Shown: in pieces, positions 1 to 6,295 of the stretch | How positions within the stretch are numbered: the stretch's first letter is position 1 | Layout of the letters: each line of letters opens with the position of its first letter | Source: Pseudomonadota bacterium | GTDB lineage: Bacteria; Myxococcota; Bradymonadia; UBA4248 | NCBI GenBank assembly: GCA_017629415.1 | Contig: JAGBXG010000166.1 | Coordinates: 1-12,662 of the forward strand | Length of the DNA: 12,662 nt | Direction: 5' to 3' | The notes under the pieces: model-generated | Database searches by the model: none | Seen by the model: only the letters and a program-made list of their open reading frames with translations | Told to the model about the DNA's origin: nothing | Position numbers and translations under genes: made by a program

Positions 1-1202
1 AGTAAAGCATATTGAGTAGCTGTAAATCGAATATTGCAAAGCTGAGCCATATAGGCAACGAACGCTGCTGTTCCCATGCCTCCGCTGATATTCTCGACGC
101 AAATACATACGGTGAGTGCCGGTACACTTGCTCCGATATAAGAAAGCCATACAAAAACGAAGTTGGATAACAGCTGCAGGGTGCCGCAAATGAGCAAAGC
201 ATGCAGCATTTTATAGCGTTTGACGATGAAACCGCCAATAAATGTACCGCCAAGGACTGCTGCTACACCAATCACTTTTGTGACAGCTGCAATTTCAATC
301 TTTGTAAATCCCACATGGAGATAAAACGGTACAGACAAGGTACCAGCCATGGCATCCCCAAGTTTGAACAGTGCAATAAACAGCAAGATGAGGATGGCTG
401 CCGGCCGTTTCATAAAGTCCACAATGGGCGCAATGACAGCAGTATAAAGCCATTGTTGATAGCCCGAAGAGGTATGAGGTTTGGGCGTGACCTGGTTTTC
501 GGTTTGAACGTTCTGGGCTGTCAGGTTTTCTTGCAATCTGCCGTCCTGGATGGCCTCTTCAACGCCATGCAGCCGTCGAATTGTCAATGTGACGGCAATA
601 CATAAGGCCATGACGCCTGCGCCGATAAGATAGACGGTATTCCAGGGCATGAAAGTGGCAAGGACAAAAGCGCCGGCACCAGCTAGAAGCATCCCTATAC
701 GATAGCCGGCAACGGATGCAGCTGCGGCGGCTCCTTGAGCATCTTTGGGTAAAATTTCAACGCGTAAAGCATCGATCACGATATCTTGCATGGCTGAAAA
801 TGTCGCCGTGGCCAAAGCAAAAATGCCAAGCATTCCGATATTTTGAGCAGGATCTGTGCAAGCCATGCCAACTAAAGAAGCCGTCAGCAGAATTTGAGTC
901 AGTATGCACCAGGATTTTCGGTGAGCAAGATGGGTTTGAACTTTGGGCAGTTTCAAGGCATCTACAAGAGGTGCGCAAAGAAATTTCAATGTGTATGGCA
1001 AGCCAACGAGTGCAAAAATACCGATAGTTTTAATATCGATGCCGCTTTCGGTCATGCGAGCAGCAAGGGTTGAACTGGTTAAAAGCAGGGGAAAACCGCT
1101 GGCGATGCCGAGCAAAAATACCGACATCATGGGCCATTGAAAATAAACTGCTAGTGTTTCGCGCCATGGGCGTTTCGGGGTCGTGGCATCCTTGCCTGAC
1201 AT
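1..1202 (-). CDS. ampG: AmpG-type muropeptide permease (MFS), C-terminus beyond left edge
   Basis: AmpG is an inner-membrane major facilitator that imports anhydro-muropeptides released during cell-wall turnover, for recycling and, in some bacteria, beta-lactamase signalling. The reading frame is open from the ATG at 1200-1202 to the window edge (400 codons) with no stop. It has the family's N-terminal signature: a GFPLLLTSSTLAARM stretch near residues 31-45, then GIFALVGLPYTLKFLCAPLVD, then the QDIVIDALRVEIL segment around residue 140. Alternating hydrophobic segments fill the rest. A GAAGGA ribosome binding site lies about 8 nt before the ATG. It follows the FGE-like lipoprotein gene by 18 nt on the same strand, so the two are probably cotranscribed. 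The last part of the protein is missing because the window ends. Family assignment is firm; the transported substrate is inferred from the family. Confidence 0.88.
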   Translation of the reverse strand, partial: MSGKDATTPKRPWRETLAVYFQWPMMSVFLLGIASGFPLLLTSSTLAARMTESGIDIKTIGIFALVGLPYTLKFLCAPLVDALKLPKVQTHLAHRKSWCILTQILLTASLVGMACTDPAQNIGMLGIFALATATFSAMQDIVIDALRVEILPKDAQGAAAAASVAGYRIGMLLAGAGAFVLATFMPWNTVYLIGAGVMALCIAVTLTIRRLHGVEEAIQDGRLQENLTAQNVQTENQVTPKPHTSSGYQQWLYTAVIAPIVDFMKRPAAILILLFIALFKLGDAMAGTLSVPFYLHVGFTKIEIAAVTKVIGVAAVLGGTFIGGFIVKRYKMLHALLICGTLQLLSNFVFVWLSYIGASVPALTVCICVENISGGMGTAAFVAYMAQLCNIRFTATQYAL

Positions 1203-1220
1203 GGTTTTTCCTTCAATATT

Positions 1221-1853
1221 TTATAATTCTGGGAACAAATTACCCGAATTTAATAACGATGTATCGGAACAACATCGGAAACCGACACTTTTGGTGTTTG
1301 TATAAGTCAGTTTGTCGGGCACTTCCTGTGCTGTTTGACAAGCCGCATTATCCCGGCCGCCGCTAGAATATGAGCCGCCCATCAAATACCCTTCTTCCAC
1401 CCATTCTTGGAGATTTCCGGTCATATCATATACGCCACTGGGGGTGACGCATTCCGTCTTACTGCCAGTCGTCATCGGTGCATTTGTATCATCGTTGCAT
1501 GCTGTGTCTTTGTAGGTTGCGCCGTAAGGATATTTGGCCGATCCGCATGCGGCAAGCCATTCGTCTTTGGTGCAAAGCCGTTTTCCGGCATCCAGACAGG
1601 CATTTCTGGCATCTTCAAAAGTGACATCATCCCAAGGCAAAGTCGCCTGATAATTGCATGCCATCGTGACACCGTTTCCCTCGGTATCCGCATAAGCATT
1701 AGAGCGTGATGCTTCATAAGCATCGATATAAAAGTTTCCGATTTCGGTTTCAATCAGCACGGTTTTCGCTTCGATTTGTTCACAAAAAAGATCGCCGCAT
1801 GCTGTTGTCATCATGGCGCAAAGCAAAAGCGTTCCGAATATCCCTTTCTTCAT
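1221..1853 (-). CDS. Lipoprotein with a formylglycine-generating-enzyme-like (SUMF1) domain, probably non-catalytic
   Basis: The 210-residue product starts with a lipoprotein signal peptide: KK, a hydrophobic core, then TTAC with the lipidated Cys at 19. Gly at +2 predicts the outer membrane. The rest is a compact FGE-sulfatase (SUMF1/EgtB/PvdO-type) domain: FYIDAYEASR (41-50), the KRLCTKDEWLAAC block (91-103), VYDMTGNLQEW (141-151), MGGSY (158-162) and SVGFRC (189-194). In true FGE the two catalytic cysteines follow the GGS motif, within the next nine or so residues; here that place reads SSGGRDNA, so oxidation of substrate cysteine to formylglycine is unlikely. About ten other cysteines suggest disulfides in the periplasm. 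An AAGGA site lies 10 nt before the ATG. It lies between the FHA gene and ampG on one strand. A binding or structural role is my inference. Confidence 0.82.
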   Translation of the reverse strand: MKKGIFGTLLLCAMMTTACGDLFCEQIEAKTVLIETEIGNFYIDAYEASRSNAYADTEGNGVTMACNYQATLPWDDVTFEDARNACLDAGKRLCTKDEWLAACGSAKYPYGATYKDTACNDDTNAPMTTGSKTECVTPSGVYDMTGNLQEWVEEGYLMGGSYSSGGRDNAACQTAQEVPDKLTYTNTKSVGFRCCSDTSLLNSGNLFPEL

Positions 1854-1873
1854 GCTGTTTTCATCCTTGTATT

Positions 1874-1940
1874 GCCCGGCTGTATCGGCTTTGCCTCAAC
1901 ACGCCGGGCCGACGGCTGCTATGCCTTCGGCATACGCGCC
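1874..1940 (+). repeat. Paired asymmetric hairpins, site 1
   Basis: There are two hairpins in the gap between the FHA and lipoprotein genes. The second (1914-1940) pairs GC-T-ATGCC with GGCAT-AC-GC around a TTC loop, with the conserved T-versus-AC internal loop. The first (1874-1909) has a perfect 7-bp outer stem GCCCGGC/GCCGGGC but a degenerate interior. The orientation (T on the 5' arm) is the plus strand, opposite to the flanking genes. No T-tract follows. The pair abuts the FHA stop codon at 1942-1944. Confidence 0.6.
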
Positions 1941-1941
1941 G

Positions 1942-2697
1942 CTATGATATGATTTGGAACAAATGCTGCCCGGCAAAAAAGATATCTCCGCCTTCCACAC
2001 GAACAGGTTCATGAATTTGAACAAAGGTGCCGTTGGCAGAATGATCAACGAGGATGCCGCCGCGCTGTGTCCATCGGATGGTGAAATGTTTGTCGCTCAT
2101 TCTCTTGTCTTCAGGAAAGATGAAATCTCCTTCCATGCGACCGACAACGATACCGCCATCCGGCGCCATACAGGCGCGTCCGCGTCTGCCGCCAGACAAA
2201 ATCTCAATCAAGCGGAAACGTTCCCCGCGATGTGGAGCCGCATAAAATTCAGTTCCAAATTCTTCAGTAAATCGTTCGGGCGCATAAAATTCATACATAA
2301 AATAGTGGTCGCCTGCACGAATGATATCATTATCTCGCAAGACCGCTTTATCCTTAATCTTTAAAAACACCCCGTTAAGAGAGTCGAGATCTTCCAGCCA
2401 AGTTCCATCTGAACGCACAGAAATACGTAAATGACAGGGGGACATTGTTTCGTCTTCTGTCAGTTCGATATCTGCATCGTCACGTCCAATGGTGCCTGCA
2501 GGATAAATCGGAAAAAAGCGACCTGCGTCTTTACCTGTCAGTTGTCTGACCGCTCTGCCTTGTGGTCCAATATAAACAGAGTACGGCAATACCGTAGCTT
2601 CATCACACTCGACTTCAACGACTTGAGCGCCGCAAACATTACAAAACTTAAATCCCTGGCGAACCGGCATGCCACAACGGCTACATACCTGACTCAT
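1942..2697 (-). CDS. Zinc-ribbon protein with two FHA domains
   Basis: A 251-residue cytoplasmic protein. Residues 1-25 form a zinc ribbon (CSRC at 5-8, CNVC at 19-22). Two forkhead-associated domains follow, modules that bind phosphothreonine peptides. The first covers about 48-137, with GR at 71-72, S86, H89 and NG at 108-109. The second covers about 160-251, with GR at 186-187, S201, H204 and NG at 222-223. Both keep the residues used for phosphopeptide contact, so both may bind. Such proteins are common partners of Ser/Thr kinases in Myxococcota and relatives, but no kinase lies in this window. The start is supported by an AAAAGGA site upstream. It is the first gene of a minus-strand run with the FGE-like lipoprotein and ampG; the 88-nt gap to the lipoprotein holds a paired hairpin repeat. 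Domain calls are firm; the partner is unknown. Confidence 0.88.
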   Translation of the reverse strand: MSQVCSRCGMPVRQGFKFCNVCGAQVVEVECDEATVLPYSVYIGPQGRAVRQLTGKDAGRFFPIYPAGTIGRDDADIELTEDETMSPCHLRISVRSDGTWLEDLDSLNGVFLKIKDKAVLRDNDIIRAGDHYFMYEFYAPERFTEEFGTEFYAAPHRGERFRLIEILSGGRRGRACMAPDGGIVVGRMEGDFIFPEDKRMSDKHFTIRWTQRGGILVDHSANGTFVQIHEPVRVEGGDIFFAGQHLFQIIS

Positions 2698-2969
2698 ATT
2701 TCATGTCCTTTTCATCGGTGACTGAAAAGATTCTCAAAAGAAATCTTTAGGCCTCAGTTTCGAAATCTGCCAAAGGTTTTATCCCTTTAGAGAGCAATCA
2801 TGGATGAGGCAAATGTTCTGAAACTCACAACAATCCAAACGTTATCATTTAACGGATGGTTTTATTTTTATCAACATATCTTGGGATATCTTGCGCAAGA
2901 ATGCAAAGGGCTTGGGGAACTGAGCCTTTAGGAATTCTGTCATAGAACTTGTAAGGCTATAGATTTAGC
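2698..2969. other. Upstream region of the FHA gene: short inverted and direct repeats, no clear gene
   Basis: This stretch precedes the minus-strand FHA gene and should hold its promoter, though I see no convincing -35/-10 pair. AAAGATT (2726-2732) and AATCTTT (2742-2748) form an inverted repeat with a 9-nt gap just before that gene. At 2876-2893 the octamer ATATCTTG occurs twice, 10 bp apart, and runs into the perfect 12-bp palindrome TCTTGCGCAAGA at 2889-2900, a plausible operator. A 43-codon plus-strand frame (2800-2931) has only a weak ribosome binding site. Confidence 0.35.
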
Positions 2970-3275
2970 GTGTGCTGATGAGGAAGTTTTGGGTGCAATC
3001 GGTGACATCATTGCATGCGCCGATGGCGAAGGCTTGGGTGCAAGCGGCAACATCGTTTGCGTGTGCTGATGAGGATGTATTGGGTGTTGGCGTAGACATC
3101 GTTTAGCGTGTGCTGATGAGGAAGTTTTGGGTGCTGGCGTAGACATCGTTTAGAGAGTGCTGATGAGGATGTATTGGGTGTTGGCGTAGACATCGTTTAG
3201 CGTGTGCTGATGAGGAAGTTTTGGGTGCTGGCGTAGGCATCGTTTAGTGTGTGCTGATGAGGAAGTTTTGGGTGC
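2970..3275. repeat. Degenerate 45-47 bp tandem repeat, about 6.6 copies
   Basis: Units begin at 2970, 3015, 3061, 3108, 3155, 3202 and 3249, each starting near GTGTGCTGATGAGGA; the last is cut short after 27 nt. Units from 3061 onward are exactly 47 bp and nearly identical. The first two are diverged and are 45 and 46 bp. Two subtypes alternate, one with GGAAGTTTTGGGTGCTGG and one with GGATGTATTGGGTGTTGG, so 3061-3154 and 3155-3248 are a 94-bp higher-order duplication with about three mismatches. Because 47 is not a multiple of three, minus-strand frames crossing the array read the same unit in all three frames, so it is not a protein repeat. Units are contiguous with no spacers, so this is not CRISPR. 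Confidence 0.9.
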
Positions 3276-3787
3276 AAAACGTGGCCCAATATCATTTGGG
3301 CTCCCCCACCCCCGCCGCCGCCGCCATCCCTGCCCGGGTGCGCTGTGCGCACAAAACACAGTTCTCCTCCAGCTCTAAGCTTTAAATTTGAAACAATCAA
3401 ATCTAAAGCCGGATCTTCGTTTATGTCACGAAAACGAGCTTTGCTAGAGCTTCTGTGTCTGCAGTTTCGAGCATCTCGATTCTGCGCGCACCGGCTCCGC
3501 ATGACATTTATCCATGATGTTCTCGTCAGAGCATCATGAGTAAATTGTAATCTGAGTCAGAGGGACGGACTGACGGCAGATACGAATCATGCGTTATGTG
3601 GTGATTCTGCCAATGGCAGGCATCAAATTTAACGTTCAGGGGGAGGACGTGCTGTTTGCATACACAGGTCTGAGTATGGGTAGCTCTATTGCTACAACCC
3701 GTGTGATGCCAAGCAAAATCCCATTGTGACGATTTTATTTTATTTTTTTTAATTTAGCTCAGGAACTTCGGGTTCAAACATAAAAAA
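3276..3787. other. Structured, apparently non-coding region
   Basis: No recognisable gene lies here. In order it holds: a small hairpin GCCCAA/TTGGGC at 3284-3301; a C-rich tract with a short CCG run (about 3303-3328); a hairpin GTGCGC-TGT-GCGCAC near 3338-3352; a hairpin at 3513-3538 (CATGATG/CATCATG plus an inner CTC/GAG); alternative pairings around 3575-3618 (GGCA and GAATCA with TGATTC and TGCC, or TGCC-AAT-GGCA); and a T-rich stretch near 3731-3752. A 46-codon frame (3589-3729) starts inside the 3575-3611 structure without a good ribosome binding site. Confidence 0.4.
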
Positions 3788-3826
3788 GCCGGGCTGTATG
3801 GCGCATATTTGCGTCATAGGCCCGGC
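3782..3826 (-). terminator. Intrinsic terminator of the 27-residue peptide gene
   Basis: Read on the minus strand, a 7-bp GC-rich outer stem (GCCGGGC/GCCCGGC) encloses ATGACGCA paired with TGCGCCAT around an AATA loop. Six T residues (3782-3787) follow directly. The internal loop carries CT against ACA, a variant of the shared T/AC signature. It is the distal hairpin of the pair at 3788-3864 and would end transcription from the small gene at 3882-3965. Confidence 0.8.
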
Positions 3827-3864
3827 AATATGTGCGGCGTATTGGCGTTAGCCGATAGCCGCAC
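3788..3864 (-). repeat. Paired asymmetric hairpins, site 2
   Basis: On the minus strand the first hairpin (3864-3832) pairs GTGCGGC-T-ATCGGC with GCCAAT-AC-GCCGCAC around a TAAC loop, giving 7 + 6 bp with the T/AC internal loop. The second hairpin (3826-3788) has the same layout with a CT/ACA loop and is followed by a T-tract. Only 5 nt separate them, and both have the same orientation. Confidence 0.75.
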
Positions 3865-3881
3865 GCATAAAATCTGAAACA

Positions 3882-3965
3882 TCAGCCGATAAACGTGGGT
3901 ATCAGCCATCCGACGCCGAATATGATGAGAACGAGTATGAGCAGTTGAATATCGCAGCGTTGCAT
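3882..3965 (-). CDS. Small hydrophobic single-span membrane peptide (27 residues)
   Basis: The ATG at 3963-3965 is preceded by a perfect AGGAGG (3971-3976) at 5-nt spacing, the strongest ribosome binding site in the window. The product begins MQRCDIQ, has a hydrophobic run LLILVLIIFGVGWLIP long enough for one membrane span, and ends TFIG followed by TGA. Seventeen nt after the stop lies a double hairpin with a T-tract, so start signal, frame and terminator make a self-contained unit of about 200 nt. I do not recognise a family. By size and composition it could be a small stress or regulatory membrane protein, or resemble the toxins of type I toxin-antitoxin loci, but I find no antisense RNA promoter. 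Two longer minus-strand frames over this place (3814-4014, 3902-4123) lack start signals. A sigma54-like TTGGCAC lies at 4028-4034, but the expected GC near -12 is missing. Confidence 0.6.
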   Translation of the reverse strand: MQRCDIQLLILVLIIFGVGWLIPTFIG

Positions 3966-4173
3966 GATGACCTCCTGGGACGGATGTAGTGTGAAAACCG
4001 TCGCAAAAAGACAAATATGAATAAGTTGTGCCAATTTGAATTTTGTATATAAATCAAAGGGTTATGCGTATTTTGATGAGGTCGGATGAAGAATGTTAAG
4101 ACATTAAGATCATAGTTGGACAAAAGATGTCATAGGTTGGGGCAGAGATTGTCCGCAGGTTGATTTGCATTTA
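3966..4173. other. Divergent intergenic region between small peptide gene and SH3 gene
   Basis: An AT-rich stretch carries the 5' leader of the small peptide gene to the left and, from 4174, the promoter of the SH3 gene to the right. I see no further gene, and apart from an imperfect sigma54-like box at 4018-4034 (minus strand) no distinct promoter for the peptide gene. Confidence 0.4.
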
Positions 4174-4202
4174 TTGCGGCTGTAATGTGTTTTAAGTATA
4201 AT
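4174..4202 (+). promoter_or_regulatory. Sigma70-type promoter of the SH3-domain gene
   Basis: TTGCGG (4174-4179), a 17-bp spacer and a perfect TATAAT (4197-4202) form a good housekeeping promoter. Transcription would start near 4209, giving a leader of about 45 nt. This makes the in-frame ATG at 4210 unlikely and supports the start at 4255. Confidence 0.75.
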
Positions 4203-4254
4203 GTAAGGATTGATAACTAGGCGCAAGCCTCACGACCCGCAAGGAGAAAGAGAC

Positions 4255-5577
4255 ATGATCGACCAGACCAAAGACAAGAAGGACGATGTGCTTGCTGAGA
4301 AGCTGGATGCCAAAAAACAGGATCCGAATTTGGCGCAGAAATTGGCCAAAGAAGAAAAAGAAAAAGCGGAACTTGCAAAACAGGCACAGAAAAACGATCA
4401 GAAGGCTAAAGCTCAGCCAGATAATAATACGGCGAATGCTATGCAGCCGATTGGCTCAGCCAAAGTCACGGCAGATAAAGCGGAAATACATGCCGAACCG
4501 GGCAAAAAAGGTTCAGTTGTCGGTACCATGACCGCACAAAAAAAGGTCGAAATTCTCGATAAAAAAGGCGATGAACTGAAAGTGTTGGTTGACGGTAAAG
4601 TCGGCTATATTTCGGCAGCTGCAACTGATTATGTTCAGAACGAGAAAAAAGAAGACAAAAAAACTGCCCCCGTGCCCACGGGTACCGCCACGGTTGCTTG
4701 TGCTTCGCTGAACATCCGCAAAGGCCCGAATAAAGAAGATGCTTCCATCGGGACTTTGCGTCAGGCAGATCGCGTCAATGTCTATGGCGAAAAAGATGGA
4801 TTCCTTGAAGTACATGTCGGGGATCAAATTGGCTATATCAGTGCGGAATTCACGGATCGTGCCAGCAAAAATAAAGGGAAGGCTGTCAAACCCAAGGAAG
4901 GAAATGCCTTGGAACAAGCTTCTCCTGAACTTCAAGCATTGTTGGCGCGTGAAACATTGACGGCTGCTGAAATGGCACATGCACGAGAGATGATTGCTCA
5001 GGCTCCTGAATCGGCGCGCGGTGATCTTTATGAAGCCCTTCAGACAAAACCGGCCATGGGAAAAGAAGAACGCGGACAATCCAAAGATGGCGCAAGCTAT
5101 GAACATCTGGCGACTAGTCTGGAATTATTGGGCATTCAGAATCCATCGTCAGAAATGTCGTACACCGCTTACCTTGAACAGCTCAAACGCGACCAAAAAC
5201 TTCCCGAGTCAGGCGGTATGCAGAACTGGGGGGCTTTGGCCAATGCCATGGGCGTCAGCTACAATATGATGTGTGCTGCAGGTAATCGTACCGGACTCGA
5301 AAAAAATTTCTGGTCTACAGCAGTGCGCGAACAGCTCCGGCAAGGACATGCCGTGATGGCCTGTATCCAAAATCAAGCCGTCAGAATTGAAGCTGTCGAT
5401 GACAAAGGACTCGTGATTACCTTGCCAGAATGGGACAATGTGGGCTTCACAGGCCTCGGAAACGGTTGGCAAACCTATCACGGAAAAGCCGAGCAAAAAG
5501 GACGCGGAAAACGGGGTATCCTCGCTTTTGAATCGCTCGCAGATGCCGGCCTGCAATGGGTCATTGGCATGGGATAA
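4255..5577 (+). CDS. Two-SH3-domain protein with a C39-peptidase-like, probably inactive C-terminal domain
   Basis: The start at 4255 is chosen because AAGGAG lies 8 nt before it and a promoter lies at 4174-4202; an ATG 45 nt upstream has neither. The product has 440 residues. Residues 1-65 are very hydrophilic, rich in K, E, D and Q, and probably helical, with no signal peptide or membrane segment. Two bacterial SH3-like domains follow (about 68-127 and 144-202), each ending in a GYIS motif typical of SH3_3 repeats. A linker with a helical stretch (about 215-265) leads to a C-terminal domain (about 278-436). Its LEQLRQGHAVMAC-like core and VDDKGLVITLP strand recall C39-type peptidases. The catalytic Cys and His positions appear to be lost (QAVRIE where a His is expected), so I regard it as non-catalytic. 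Extracellular SH3 domains usually bind cell wall; the lack of an export signal is odd. Confidence 0.7.
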   Translation: MIDQTKDKKDDVLAEKLDAKKQDPNLAQKLAKEEKEKAELAKQAQKNDQKAKAQPDNNTANAMQPIGSAKVTADKAEIHAEPGKKGSVVGTMTAQKKVEILDKKGDELKVLVDGKVGYISAAATDYVQNEKKEDKKTAPVPTGTATVACASLNIRKGPNKEDASIGTLRQADRVNVYGEKDGFLEVHVGDQIGYISAEFTDRASKNKGKAVKPKEGNALEQASPELQALLARETLTAAEMAHAREMIAQAPESARGDLYEALQTKPAMGKEERGQSKDGASYEHLATSLELLGIQNPSSEMSYTAYLEQLKRDQKLPESGGMQNWGALANAMGVSYNMMCAAGNRTGLEKNFWSTAVREQLRQGHAVMACIQNQAVRIEAVDDKGLVITLPEWDNVGFTGLGNGWQTYHGKAEQKGRGKRGILAFESLADAGLQWVIGMG

Positions 5578-5643
5578 CGCTGGTAAACGGATAAATTATC
5601 TGTTCTGGGTTTTACAAATCATCTCGCTCTGTGATACAATAAT

Positions 5644-5668
5644 GCGCCCATTTTGGGCGCTTTTTTTT
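5644..5668 (+). terminator. Intrinsic terminator after the SH3-domain gene
   Basis: GCGCCCA-TTT-TGGGCGC makes a 7-bp stem, followed by eight T residues (5661-5668) on the plus strand. It lies 66 nt after the stop of the SH3 gene and separates it from the next unit. Confidence 0.9.
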
Positions 5669-5762
5669 GCATCGGGTTTGCCAAATTTGCCCTGATGTTT
5701 AAAACTTATCTGTAACGACGCCAAATTCAGGGCGCACTCATCTTTTTCATTCAAGGAATACC

Positions 5763-5993
5763 ATGTCCGAAGTCAGCATGTACGAACAGAAAAAATTCGA
5801 CAAACGCCTTATCGATCGTCACCTCGCCGGCGGCGCACTCGAAAGCGCAAGAATTACTGAAGATGAACTCAAGAAACATCTTGAATCATTGCCCGACCTT
5901 GCCGACAAATGCGAGCCCGTGTCCATCGTTCAGCCGATGTACGCAAAACCCGAAGACGAAGATAACGACGATGCCGATAACGGAGATGAATAA
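5763..5993 (+). CDS. Small acidic-tailed protein, function unknown
   Basis: A 76-residue soluble protein. AAGGA lies 7-8 nt before the ATG. Residues 1-55 look folded and helical, with a RLIDRHLAGG segment and an EDELKKHLESLPDLADK segment; the latter looks like part of a conserved small-protein family, though I cannot name one. Residues from about 63 on are a D/E/N-rich tail, as in the DUF72-like protein two genes downstream. It opens a compact plus-strand unit: DUF1844 follows after 29 nt, the DUF72-like gene after another 3 nt, and a terminator closes the unit at 7156. I infer cotranscription and possibly a shared process. There are no metal-binding clusters or membrane segments. Confidence 0.75.
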   Translation: MSEVSMYEQKKFDKRLIDRHLAGGALESARITEDELKKHLESLPDLADKCEPVSIVQPMYAKPEDEDNDDADNGDE

Positions 5994-6022
5994 CTCTCAT
6001 CCAAATCGGAAAGGAGGTATCC

Positions 6023-6292
6023 ATGTCAGAACAATCTAAAAACAGCGAAGGTATGCCTTTCTCGGCTTTCGTACTCTCGCTTTCTACAACAGCTCTCGCC
6101 GCACTGGGACAGTGCGATGATCCGGCTTTCGAAGATTTGCCTCGCGATCCTGTCATCGCAAGACATAATATCGACCTTTTGCTCATGCTCCGAGATAAAA
6201 CAAAAGGTAACCTGACGGCGGAAGAAGAAAATCTGTTATCTTCCGTGATCTATGACCTACAAATGCGCTATCTGCGCGAAACACAGCGATAA
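6023..6292 (+). CDS. DUF1844 family protein
   Basis: An 89-residue protein with an excellent ribosome binding site (AAAGGAGG, 5 nt from the ATG). The order of motifs matches DUF1844: FSAFVLSLSTTALAALG near residues 13-29, a short loop with acidic residues, a helix beginning ARHNIDLLLMLRDKTKGNLT (46-65) and a final helix EEENLLSSVIYDLQMRYL. The family is usually a short, helical, cytoplasmic protein of unknown function found in deltaproteobacteria and several other phyla. The stop is 3 nt before the start of the DUF72-like gene, so translation of the two is likely coupled. Family assignment is from memory of the motif pattern and is fairly sure; the role is unknown. Confidence 0.8.
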   Translation: MSEQSKNSEGMPFSAFVLSLSTTALAALGQCDDPAFEDLPRDPVIARHNIDLLLMLRDKTKGNLTAEEENLLSSVIYDLQMRYLRETQR

Positions 6293-6295
6293 ATT

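Noticed and set aside
2800..2931. 43-codon plus-strand frame
   Set aside because: Only a weak ribosome binding site, no recognisable product, and it overlaps the palindrome region; kept only as a remote possibility.
2970..3275. Hammerhead ribozyme core, since every good unit contains CTGATGA
   Set aside because: The second core element GAAA and the required stem II and III pairings are missing in all units.
2970..3275. CRISPR array
   Set aside because: Units are contiguous, with no unique spacers between conserved repeats, and no cas genes are present.
2940..3502. Overlapping minus-strand frames of 61-101 codons across the tandem repeat
   Set aside because: They arise because the 47-bp unit is read in successive frames; the products are low-complexity and lack ribosome binding sites.
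3771..3779. GGTTCAAAC resembling a tRNA T-loop
   Set aside because: The flanking bases do not form a T-stem, and no acceptor or anticodon arm is visible.
4018..4034. Sigma54 promoter for the small peptide gene
   Set aside because: TTGGCAC fits the -24 element, but the -12 element lacks the conserved GC (TC is present).
4513..5106. 197-codon minus-strand frame opposite the SH3 gene
   Set aside because: It is a shadow of the well-supported plus-strand gene, without start signals or a recognisable domain.
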